NCBI RefSeq assembly: GCF_001280085.1
Contig: NZ_LGED01000266.1
Coordinates: 1-38,934 of the forward strand
Source of the DNA: Saccharothrix sp. NRRL B-16348
GTDB taxonomy: Bacteria > Actinomycetota > Actinomycetes > Mycobacteriales > Pseudonocardiaceae
Reading direction: 5' to 3'
Length of the DNA stretch: 38,934 nucleotides
The notes under the pieces are model-generated. The model ran no database searches, had not been told where the DNA came from, and worked only from the letters and a program-made list of their open reading frames with translations. A program made the translations under genes and the position numbers. How positions within the stretch are numbered: the stretch's first letter is position 1; every line of letters begins with the position of its first letter. This document shows, one piece after another, positions 25,103 through 32,112 of the stretch.

Positions 25103-25978
25103 TCAGCGGTGGATCTTGCGGGGCGTGACGACCGTGGTCAGGCCGTCGAGGAGGCGTTCGAGGCCGAACGCGAACAGCGACTCCAGGTCCAGTGCCGCGC
25201 CCGGTTGGGCGACCTGGGCGATCAGCGGACCGTCGACGGCGAGGCGGGCCGCGCCCCACTGCCTGCTGGTCATCCCCGTGTCCAGTTCGGCGCGGGCCTC
25301 GCTCTCGATGTTCACCGCCGTCCCGCGCACGTAGTTGACCACCGTGGCGTAGACGTGCAGGCGGGTGCCCGGGTCGAGGTCGAGGCCGTCGAGGGCGCGC
25401 GACGTCCACCGCCCGTACGCCAGCAGACCGGGCAGCGTGGCCGGCCGGGTGATCGACACCAGCGGCGGCAGCCAGGGGTGGCGCAGGTAGGTCGCCCACT
25501 GGAGCCGGGCGGCCACCCGCAGGTGGGCGCGCCATCCCGGCGGTGGTTGCGGGTAGTCGATCCCGGCGAACGCGGCGTCGGCGATCAGCTGGGTGAGGTC
25601 GGTGTCGAGGTGCCGCTGCAGGGTCATGGTGGCGACGCCGAGCCTGGCCGCGACCGCCCGGAGGGACAGCGCGGCCAGGCCGTCGGCGTCGGCGATGCCC
25701 AGGGCCACCCGGACGACGTGGTCGCGATCGAGCCCGCCCGCCGACCGCGACGGCAGCCTGCGACGGGCGACCACGGCGCCGACGCGGGACGTCGACTCGA
25801 TCGCGCCCGCCTGCTTGAGCGCGGCCAGCGCCTTGGTGGCCGTGGCCATGGCGACGCCCCACTCGCGCATGATCGTCCTGGTGGTGGGCACGGGGTCGCC
25901 GGGCCGCAGCTCACCGTCGGCGATGCGGCGTTCGACATCGGCGACGATCCGGAGGTATGGCGGCTGCGGGTCGGTCAC
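25103..25978 (-). CDS. GntR-TetR hybrid regulator
   Basis: 291 residues with two DNA-binding-like units. Residues 5-75 form a GntR winged helix (PPYLRIVADVERRIADGELR; VPTTRTIMREWGVAMATATK). Residues about 85-125 look like a TetR helix-turn-helix (GLAALSLRAVAARLGVATMT), and the rest is a TetR-C ligand domain (WATYLRHPWLPPLVSI; YVRGTAVNIESEARAE). Known: this fused architecture occurs in actinobacteria near antibiotic-resistance or metabolic genes, but its mechanism is poorly studied. GTG at 25978 lies 19 bp after the carotenoid oxygenase stop on the same strand, so the two are probably co-transcribed. No strong Shine-Dalgarno is visible. Confidence 0.85.
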   Translation of the reverse strand: MTDPQPPYLRIVADVERRIADGELRPGDPVPTTRTIMREWGVAMATATKALAALKQAGAIESTSRVGAVVARRRLPSRSAGGLDRDHVVRVALGIADADGLAALSLRAVAARLGVATMTLQRHLDTDLTQLIADAAFAGIDYPQPPPGWRAHLRVAARLQWATYLRHPWLPPLVSITRPATLPGLLAYGRWTSRALDGLDLDPGTRLHVYATVVNYVRGTAVNIESEARAELDTGMTSRQWGAARLAVDGPLIAQVAQPGAALDLESLFAFGLERLLDGLTTVVTPRKIHR

Positions 25979-25997
25979 GGCGTCATGGTGCCAGGGC

Positions 25998-27257
25998 TCA
26001 GCGGTCGGGCAGCCAGTTGCCGTGCAGGCCGAGCGGCACCCGGACGGGGAGGTGCACGCGGGCGACGGGTTCGCCGGTGAAGTCCTGGGCGGAGAGGATC
26101 ACCAGGTCGCTCGCGTCCCGCACCGGGTTGTGGACGTAGGTGAGCAGGTACCCGTCGTCCTCGCCCTGGCCGGTGGCGGCGAACACGGCCTCGCCGACCG
26201 CCTCGTGCCTGCCGAAGCCGTGCACCTCGGACGTGCCGCGGTCGAGGTCGTGCTTGACCAGGGCGTTGGTGAAGGCGTCGTCGGACGGCGTGCCCTCGGG
26301 CGTGAACGGGATGCCGTACAGGGCGGTGGCGGCGGAGTAGCCGTACCGGTGCGGGCGGGTGGCGCGGGAGTCGTTGACGCGCGGGAAGTCCTGCGGCCGG
26401 TCGTCGAGGCGGCGCTGGTCGACCCGGTCCGGGGTGATCGTCCAGCGGTCCAGCGCGGGCCGGACCGCGCCGGGGTCGGCCGGGTCGAACGGGCCCTCGG
26501 CCGTGACGACGTCGACCACGACCGCGTCACCGTCGTCGTAGGCGTTGAGTGTGTGGCTGACGTGGACCGGGTCGAGGTCCAGCCAGCGCACGTCGCCGCC
26601 GGTCCGCCGCATCACGCCGACCCTGGTCGGGTGCTCCGGGAGCCAGCGGCACTCGAACCCGTCGAAGCCGATCGGCGTGTCCCAGAGGACCACGTGGTTC
26701 TCGGTGAGCGCGAAGTCGTGCAGGAACGGCGTCCGCGTCAGCGGGACGGTGGTGGCCCGGACGACGCTCCCGCCGGCGTCGACCACGATGTGCTGGACGA
26801 ACTCGTGGCCCGGCATGTACGACAGCGAGTGCAGCTCACCGGTGCGCGGGTCGTGCTTCGAGTGCGCGCCCGCCGTGAAGCCCTCCGCGGTCGCGCCGAG
26901 GGCGCACACGCCGACCGTGTTCAGCTCCGCGTCCAGCTCGGCGGGCGGCAGGCCGCCCTCGGCCAGGGCGAACGTCCGCCGGGCGTGCTCGATCACGTGC
27001 ACCATGGGCGCGAACCCCGGTGCGCGCACGAAGCGGTTGCGGTACCACTCGGCCCGGCCGTCCCGCAGCCGCACGCCGTGCACCATGCCCTGGCCCATGC
27101 CCCACAGGTGCACGGCGGGGTCTTCGACGCCCAGCGGGTTGGGTCCGTTGCGCAGGTAGCGGCCGTCGAGCTCGGCCGGGATCCGCCCGGTGACGGGGAG
27201 GTCGTGCGCGGTGATTTCCTCGGTGACCGGGGCGAAAGGCCCCTCCAGGTACTTCAT
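25998..27257 (-). CDS. Carotenoid cleavage oxygenase family protein
   Basis: 419 residues, a seven-bladed propeller non-heme iron enzyme. The four Fe-binding histidines can be placed: GAHSKHDP, FLHDFALTENH, VSHTLNAYD and LHGNW near the C terminus. The N terminus (GRIPAELDGRYLRNGPNP) is diagnostic. Known: these enzymes split carotenoids, apocarotenoids, stilbenes or lignin phenols at a double bond with O2. ATG at 27257 lies six bases after a -10-like TACGGT, so the start is probably leaderless. No carotenoid synthesis genes are present; with the nearby feruloyl esterase, a stilbene or phenylpropanoid substrate is equally possible (inference). Confidence 0.9.
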   Translation of the reverse strand: MKYLEGPFAPVTEEITAHDLPVTGRIPAELDGRYLRNGPNPLGVEDPAVHLWGMGQGMVHGVRLRDGRAEWYRNRFVRAPGFAPMVHVIEHARRTFALAEGGLPPAELDAELNTVGVCALGATAEGFTAGAHSKHDPRTGELHSLSYMPGHEFVQHIVVDAGGSVVRATTVPLTRTPFLHDFALTENHVVLWDTPIGFDGFECRWLPEHPTRVGVMRRTGGDVRWLDLDPVHVSHTLNAYDDGDAVVVDVVTAEGPFDPADPGAVRPALDRWTITPDRVDQRRLDDRPQDFPRVNDSRATRPHRYGYSAATALYGIPFTPEGTPSDDAFTNALVKHDLDRGTSEVHGFGRHEAVGEAVFAATGQGEDDGYLLTYVHNPVRDASDLVILSAQDFTGEPVARVHLPVRVPLGLHGNWLPDR

Positions 27258-27263
27258 GCGAGA

Positions 27264-27269
27264 ACCGTA
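27264..27269 (-). promoter_or_regulatory. Leaderless -10 element of the carotenoid oxygenase gene
   Basis: TACGGT on the minus strand ends six bases before the ATG, leaving no room for a ribosome binding site, a common arrangement in actinobacteria. Confidence 0.45.
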
Positions 27270-27358
27270 GGTTCGGGATCGGCCCGACCTGGTGCGGCGA
27301 CGGCCAGTGCCCCGCTGTGCACTAGTGCAACCGAAGCGGCTGTACGGGCTTGTTCGCA

Positions 27359-27392
27359 CGTGTTCGGAACACGGCTCGACGCGTTCCGAACA
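27359..27392. promoter_or_regulatory. Palindromic TGTTC/GAACA cluster upstream of the RiPP genes
   Basis: CGTGTTC-G-GAACACG is a perfect palindrome at 27359-27373. TGTTCGGAAC (27361-27370) recurs in inverted orientation as GTTCCGAACA (27383-27392), 12 bases apart. The cluster lies about 100 bp before the precursor gene and as far from the divergent oxygenase start, and related copies follow the P450 gene. It is likely a regulator-binding region. Confidence 0.5.
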
Positions 27393-27495
27393 GTCCGGCG
27401 GCGCGCCGGTTGTTGACGGGACGCCGACGCCGCGGGTTGCCTGGAGCGGGGAGCCGATCGAGCCCGATCGGTGGTGGGTGACGGGAGGACACCGC

Positions 27496-27591
27496 GTGAA
27501 GCGCTTGATGAGGCCGTTGATGCGCCGGTTGGGGATGGAACGGGGAGTGCGCCGCCTGGCGTGGGCGCCGGTCGGCTACAGCTACTACTGA
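27496..27591 (+). CDS. Candidate P450-RiPP precursor peptide with YSYY C terminus
   Basis: 31 residues from GTG at 27496, preceded by GGGAGG (27483-27488) with a seven-base spacer. Residues 1-20 are a strongly basic, amphipathic leader (MKRLMRPLMRRLGMERG, then VRR). Residues 21-27 read LAWAPVG, and the peptide ends Tyr28-Ser29-Tyr30-Tyr31 at the stop. The P450 start codon follows three bases after the TGA. Known: cittilin precursors are similarly short with a C-terminal YIYY core that a single P450 cross-links through Tyr side chains; biarylitides and atropopeptides use related aromatic cores. No export or protease gene is adjacent, as is common in these minimal clusters. The function is inferred from architecture, not from a database match. 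Confidence 0.72.
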   Translation: MKRLMRPLMRRLGMERGVRRLAWAPVGYSYY

Positions 27592-27594
27592 CGG

Positions 27595-28683
27595 ATGTCG
27601 TTCGGCCCGATCCGCCGGATGAACTGGCGGGGGATGCTGAAGCTGCACCGGCGGTGCGTGCGGAAGCCCGTCTTCCGCACGCTCGCTGGCAGCGTGGTGG
27701 TCTGCGAGCCCGGGTTGGCCAGGCAGGTGCTGGTCGACGCGGACCGGCGGTTGGAGCACGTGCCCGCGTTCTGGCGGCCGGGCGGTGTCCCGCTGCCACC
27801 GCCGGTGTGCGCCGCGCTGAACCGGTGGGTGCACGCCGGCCTGGCGGCCGAGGATCCCGACGCGATGGCCGCGGTCGCCGTGGACGCGGTGGCGGCGTCG
27901 CGCGGCGACCTCCACCGGGCCTGCCTGCACGCGGTGGCCGAGGCGACCCGGCGGCCGTTGGGGCTCGACCGGGACGGCGCCCTGCGCGGGACCGTCACCG
28001 AGTTCCTGGACGACGTGTTCCACGCGATGATGACCGGTTCGCGCCGGTTCCCGGACAAGGACACGTTCCTGCGCCTGGCCGCGCGGGCCGGTGCGGCGTT
28101 GGCGGACGGTGCGGCGCCGGACTTCCCGGAGGTGGAGGCGGACGTCCGGGGCGAGGTGTACCTGCGTGCGGTGACCGCGTTCGTCGGCGCGTCCGCGGCG
28201 GCGCTCACCTGGTTGATCTGCGTGCGGCAGTCCGGTGACCTGGTCGCGGCACGACGGCGGGCCGGCGCTGTGGAGGAGGCGTCACCCGAGCACGTCGCAC
28301 TCGAAACGCTCCGGCTGTGGCCGCCCGCGTGGCAGCACCGCCGTCCGGTGCTCCACGACCACCGGATCGGGCCGCTGGAGGCGTTGCGCGGTGACGAGGT
28401 CGTCGTCCCCGCGTACGCGTTGCAGCGGCATCCCCGGTACTGGGCGGACGCGGACGTGTTCGACCCGGGCCGGTGGGCCGGTTCACCGAGCCGCCACCAG
28501 GCTTTCCTGCCGTTCTCGATCGGGCCCGGCGCGTGCGTGGGCGCGAGCTTCGAGGTCCGGTGGCTGGCCGCGGCCGCGCGGCACCTGGCCGCCGCCCCGC
28601 CGCTCGCCCTGACCCGGCGGAGCACCGCGCCCTGCGTCACCGCCGTGTTCTCCGCGCCCGAGCACACCCTGGGCGGGAGGTGA
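27595..28683 (+). CDS. Compact cytochrome P450, probable peptide cross-linking enzyme
   Basis: 362 residues, shorter than the usual 390-450. Heme-binding loop FSIGPGACVG with ligand Cys314; K-helix ExxR at Glu237-Arg240 (ETLRLWPP); meander FDPGRW at 289-294 preceded by ALQRHPRYW. The I-helix region reads FVGASAAALTW (196-206): the normal acid-Thr pair for O2 activation is replaced by Ser200-Ala201. The N-terminal third is short and basic. ATG at 27595 sits three bases past the precursor stop, so translation is coupled. By context it would join the Tyr side chains of the upstream peptide (inference); ferredoxin partners must come from elsewhere. Confidence 0.85.
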   Translation: MSFGPIRRMNWRGMLKLHRRCVRKPVFRTLAGSVVVCEPGLARQVLVDADRRLEHVPAFWRPGGVPLPPPVCAALNRWVHAGLAAEDPDAMAAVAVDAVAASRGDLHRACLHAVAEATRRPLGLDRDGALRGTVTEFLDDVFHAMMTGSRRFPDKDTFLRLAARAGAALADGAAPDFPEVEADVRGEVYLRAVTAFVGASAAALTWLICVRQSGDLVAARRRAGAVEEASPEHVALETLRLWPPAWQHRRPVLHDHRIGPLEALRGDEVVVPAYALQRHPRYWADADVFDPGRWAGSPSRHQAFLPFSIGPGACVGASFEVRWLAAAARHLAAAPPLALTRRSTAPCVTAVFSAPEHTLGGR

Positions 28684-28702
28684 GCGCTCGCTCCGGAGCA
28701 GC

Positions 28703-28745
28703 GTTTCGGAACAGCGCCCAGGCCGTTCCGATCACAGCCGAACAG
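28703..28745. promoter_or_regulatory. GAACAG motif cluster downstream of P450, upstream of HTH-ricin gene
   Basis: GTTTCGGAACAG (28703-28714) shares TTCGGAACA with the cluster at 27361-27371. GTTCCG (28725-28730) and CCGAACAG (28738-28745) give a gapped version of the GTTCCGAACAG site at 27383-27393. The cluster lies in the 124-bp gap before the membrane HTH gene. Confidence 0.4.
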
Positions 28746-28807
28746 CGTAGAACCGGTCCCTGGTTCGGCGGTCCCCATGATCACCGGTCGTGGCCCAGGA
28801 TGGGATC

Positions 28808-29770
28808 ATGGGCGAGGGTGGGGGCGACTCGGCTGCGGCGCCGCAACCGGGACGAGCCGGCACGTCCGCGGAGTTCGTCGCGGCGCTGCGGGCGTTGCGG
28901 ACGTGGTCCGGCCTGACCTACCGGCAGCTCGAGGGCAAGGCGACCGCGAACAAGGACGTGCTCCCCGCCAGCACGATCGCGACCACGTTGGGCCGCGCTG
29001 GCCTGCCCCGGGAACGGTTCGTCGACGCCTTCACCCGCGCGTGCGGCCTCGGTGAGGACGACGTCCGCCAGTGGCTGGAGGCGCGTCGGCGGCTCGCGCT
29101 GGACGAGTCCGCGCCGAACCAGGCCGAGCCGGATCCGGGCCGTGACGACCAGGAGCAGGCGGGACCGCCCCGTTGGCGACGGGTGGTGGGTCTGGTCGTC
29201 GCCGCGGCGTTCGGCGCGCTCGCCGCCTTGGGCGTCGCGGCCCTCATCGACCCGGTGGAGCCACCGCCGTCCGCGCTGCCGGTGACCGGCCTGCCCCTCC
29301 GGGCGGTGGGCAGTTGGGCGCGCGTGCACCCCGCCCGGACGCCGGACCTGTGCGTGACCGAGGGCGTCGACCGGACCGGCCGGTACGGGACCGCGGTCGC
29401 CGCCCAACGTCCGTGCGCCGGCGCGACCCTGCCGCGCGTGTTCCTCGAACCGGTGGGCGCGGACGTCGTGCAGATCCAGTGGCACCACCCGGAGCACGGC
29501 GTCGGGTGCCTGACCGTGCTCCTCGACGGACCCGGCCGCGACCTCGTCGAACCGCGTGAGGACTGTGCCGAGGACGATCCGGCCCAGCGGTTCAGGATCG
29601 AGCAGTTCGGCCCGCCGGCCGCGGGGCACTTCCGCATCCGTCCGGCCGTCACGGACCAGTGCCTCAGCCTGCGCGACCAGGACACCGACGACGGCGCGGA
29701 AGTGGTCCAGGGCCGCTGTTCCACGGCGGCCGACCAGGAGTTCCTGATCGAGCTGGTCCCACCGTCCTGA
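28808..29770 (+). CDS. Membrane-anchored HTH protein with extracellular ricin-type domain
   Basis: 320 residues in three parts. An actinobacterial helix-turn-helix of XRE type (residues 20-95: FVAALRALRTWSGLTYRQLE; STIATTLGRAGLPRERFVDA) is followed by a basic stop-transfer and one transmembrane helix (RWRRVVGLVVAAAFGALAAL). The outer part has paired cysteines and beta-trefoil features (CLSLRDQDTDDGAEVVQGRC; QCLSLRD). ATG at 28808 has AGGA seven bases upstream; an earlier GTG has none. Known: this architecture is common in filamentous actinobacteria, with no assigned role. Topology suggests signalling from an external glycan to the cytoplasm (inference). The GAACAG motif cluster lies just upstream. 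Confidence 0.82.
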   Translation: MGEGGGDSAAAPQPGRAGTSAEFVAALRALRTWSGLTYRQLEGKATANKDVLPASTIATTLGRAGLPRERFVDAFTRACGLGEDDVRQWLEARRRLALDESAPNQAEPDPGRDDQEQAGPPRWRRVVGLVVAAAFGALAALGVAALIDPVEPPPSALPVTGLPLRAVGSWARVHPARTPDLCVTEGVDRTGRYGTAVAAQRPCAGATLPRVFLEPVGADVVQIQWHHPEHGVGCLTVLLDGPGRDLVEPREDCAEDDPAQRFRIEQFGPPAAGHFRIRPAVTDQCLSLRDQDTDDGAEVVQGRCSTAADQEFLIELVPPS

Positions 29771-29786
29771 ACGGTCGTCGGGCGGC

Positions 29787-30374
29787 CTACCGGGACTGGA
29801 GGGCGTCGACGGCGACGGCCTGCGCGATCACCGCGCGGCGGTCGATGTGGGGGTCGGCGATCTGGATCAGGTAGTGGTCGCGGACCCACGTCTTCTTGTC
29901 CACGCTGAACACCGGCTGACCGTCGCGGGCGAAGTCGAAGTGGTAGCGGAACGGGAACGGCACGTTGTTGACCAGCGGCAGGAAGCCCCAGATGCGGCGC
30001 AGGATGGCGATGCCCTGGTTGCGCTCGCGGCCCGTGGCGGTCGGCGCGTTCGCCAGGTCGAGGTGCCAGGTGGAGTTGGTCAGGGACTTGCCGAAGTCCT
30101 TGCGGAACAGGCCGATGGGCTGACCGGCGCCGTCGAGCACGTCGTAGCCGCTGCCGAGGTCGATGACCTTGCGCGCGCGGAAGCCCGCGAGCACCTGGTT
30201 CTTGGTGGCGTCGGTGTAGACGGTCACCTGCTCCTTGAACGCCAGCCGCTTCTGCTCGACGAACGCCACGAGCGGACCGGGCTCGCCGCCGTTGTCGGCG
30301 AAGATCTCGTAGCGGTTCACCATCAAGGTGACCTTCTGGTGCATGTGCAGCACGTTCATGGCCTGCGAGAGCAT
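29787..30374 (-). CDS. LURP-one-related/scramblase-like (Tubby C-terminal-like) protein
   Basis: 195 residues, mostly alternating beta strands with one amphipathic helix at the end. Recognisable blocks: NRYEIFADNGG, VAFVEQKRLAFKEQVTVYTD, IDLGSGYDVLDGAGQPIGLF and RDHYLIQIADPHIDRRAVIA. The pattern fits the LURP-one-related/YxjI and phospholipid-scramblase-like superfamily, whose bacterial members have no proven function but may bind membrane lipid. ATG at 30374 has GGGGGA five bases upstream. It is convergent with the HTH-ricin gene, with 16 bp between stops. Confidence 0.8.
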   Translation of the reverse strand: MLSQAMNVLHMHQKVTLMVNRYEIFADNGGEPGPLVAFVEQKRLAFKEQVTVYTDATKNQVLAGFRARKVIDLGSGYDVLDGAGQPIGLFRKDFGKSLTNSTWHLDLANAPTATGRERNQGIAILRRIWGFLPLVNNVPFPFRYHFDFARDGQPVFSVDKKTWVRDHYLIQIADPHIDRRAVIAQAVAVDALQSR

Positions 30375-30486
30375 GGTCGTCCCCCTGGACTCCGGTGGGC
30401 CCGAAGTTTGTCACCCGTCCGGATGAAGATCACCACAGGGGCCGGGTGACGGGCCGGGCACGGGGCCCGACCCGCCGACCACGCGG

Positions 30487-31380
30487 TCAGGCGGCCTGCG
30501 CCTTGGCGTAGAGGTTCTGGGCGTCGGCGCCGAAGTACGGGCCGAACATCCAGTTCGGGAACAGGTTGATCTTGTAGCTATTCACCGAGTTGACCGTGCC
30601 GGTGCCGGTCGCCTCGGAGAACGCGCGGAACCAGGGGCCGCCGCTGGCGCCGCCGGTCATGTTGCACGTCATGCCGATGCCGTCGCTGAGGAAGGCGTTG
30701 AACGTCCGCCCGCTGCAGTAGACGAGCTTCGTGCCGTCGTAGGGCGCCGCGGCCGGGTAGCCGAAGGCGTAGGTGTTGTCGGCGCGCGGCAGGTTGAACG
30801 CGATGCCCTGCGCGCCGACGACGTCGGTGAGGGACCGGCCGTTCAGCTGCCCCACGACGATGGCGCCGATGTCGTAGTTGATGTCCTCGCTCGCGTCCCA
30901 CTGCGGGGTGGCGAACGTGGCACGCGCGTTCCACGTGCCGTACGGGGCGTTCCCGTTGTCGTAGGCGGGGACGAAGGCGACGTTGGTGTGGTAGGCGCCG
31001 TCGAGCTTCACGCAGTGCCCGGCCGTGACGACCGTGCTCTTGTTGGCGCTGGTGACGGCGTTGCCGCTGCACGAGGCGTTGCGGCCCTGGTAGGTGAAGA
31101 ACACCCGGCCCGCGGTCCGCACGACGGCGCCGCCGCCGGACCACGCGCTGCCGCCGTTGGGGAAGGCCAGTGGTGCGATGGTGGTGGGTTCGCCGGTCGG
31201 CACGGTGGAGCGCAGTGCCGACGGCGCCGCGGTGCGGATGTCGAGCGGAACGGCGGCGCGCATCCGTTCCGGTGTCCAGTAGGAGCCGGGCGCGGCGGCC
31301 GAGTGCGCCGCCGGGACGGTGATCACCGACAGGGCCAGCGCGCTCGCCAGCGTGACCAGTCGTGTCACAACACGGTTCAT
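30487..31380 (-). CDS. Secreted trypsin-like serine protease (V8/glutamyl endopeptidase type)
   Basis: 297 residues with a signal peptide (MNRVVTRLVTLASALALSVI, cleavage near AHSAA) and a propeptide of roughly 60-70 residues. The catalytic triad is visible: His in TAGHCV, Asp in INYDIGAIVV, Ser in GGASGGPW. Cysteine pairs (ASCSGNAV with GHCV; VYCSGR with MTCNMTGG) fit two disulfides. The fold resembles V8-type or trypsin-like peptidases common in actinobacterial secretomes. ATG at 31380 is preceded by GGTGGAA. It is probably a nutritional exoprotease. No transmembrane anchor is seen. Confidence 0.88.
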   Translation of the reverse strand: MNRVVTRLVTLASALALSVITVPAAHSAAAPGSYWTPERMRAAVPLDIRTAAPSALRSTVPTGEPTTIAPLAFPNGGSAWSGGGAVVRTAGRVFFTYQGRNASCSGNAVTSANKSTVVTAGHCVKLDGAYHTNVAFVPAYDNGNAPYGTWNARATFATPQWDASEDINYDIGAIVVGQLNGRSLTDVVGAQGIAFNLPRADNTYAFGYPAAAPYDGTKLVYCSGRTFNAFLSDGIGMTCNMTGGASGGPWFRAFSEATGTGTVNSVNSYKINLFPNWMFGPYFGADAQNLYAKAQAA

Positions 31381-31563
31381 GATCTTCCACCTTTCGTGGG
31401 TCGATCAATCGCAGGGACCGTGCTTCGAAAGTTACTCAGCGCAACGCCCGCTGGTTTCCGGCGAACGGGTGGTGTTCACCGGACGCGGGCCGCGCTTGAC
31501 GTTCCAGCGGGTGGAGTCCGTAGGTTGGCGGCGCTGCCGACCGTCGTTCCGCGAGGTGGGACC

Positions 31564-32001
31564 ATGACACGCTGCCCCGAGTGCGGCGCGCCCGCGCGAC
31601 CGCTCTCGTGCGAGGAGCTGTTCCACGTCGTGCTGGCGCTCGACCACTCCCGACGCCCGCCGTGGGGACCGTTGCACGGCGTCACGGTGTCGTGCTTCCT
31701 GCTCCAACACCCGAGCCGCCTGCCGGCGCACGACCGCGCCCGCCCGTGGGCGACGCTGCACGCCTACCTCGACGGTGGTCTCGACGCGGCGACCCGGTTC
31801 ACCGAAGGGATGCGCCGCGCCAACTCGCACCGCGGCGCCGGGCTCGCGGAAATCGTGGCGGGCGCGCCGCTCGGCCCGCCGCCGACGGCCTTCACCGTGA
31901 CCATCGGCGACGTCGCCGAGGACGGCACGTTCCCCGCCGCCGGGTTCCCGGAGCGCGTCGAGGCCTGGGCCGCGGCCACCGTGGCGGCTTGGCGTTCGTG
32001 A
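31564..32001 (+). CDS. DUF5946 family protein
   Basis: 145 residues. It starts with a zinc-ribbon-like CPECGAP, continues with CEELFHVVLALDHSRRPPWG and PLHGVTVSCFLLQHPS, and includes a conserved HRGAGLAEIVAG helix. This order is what I recall for DUF5946, a small actinobacterial family without known function; the Cys and His residues suggest metal binding. ATG at 31564. It lies upstream of and parallel to a Ser/Thr kinase gene, with about 110 bp between them. Confidence 0.78.
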   Translation: MTRCPECGAPARPLSCEELFHVVLALDHSRRPPWGPLHGVTVSCFLLQHPSRLPAHDRARPWATLHAYLDGGLDAATRFTEGMRRANSHRGAGLAEIVAGAPLGPPPTAFTVTIGDVAEDGTFPAAGFPERVEAWAAATVAAWRS

Positions 32002-32112
32002 TCAGGACAGCGTCCGACGACCCGCGGCGGCGGCTCCGATCACGCTCGTGGAACCCTTCGGCGTCGATCCGCGTCGGTCCTGCAGTGGTGGCGTGGCGGA
32101 GCCGGGGGAGTC

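Noticed and set aside
30487..31380. The secreted serine protease as the leader peptidase of the RiPP
   Set aside because: It is exported, lies almost 2 kb away behind two other genes and has no cleavage preference readable for the leader; no evidence links them.
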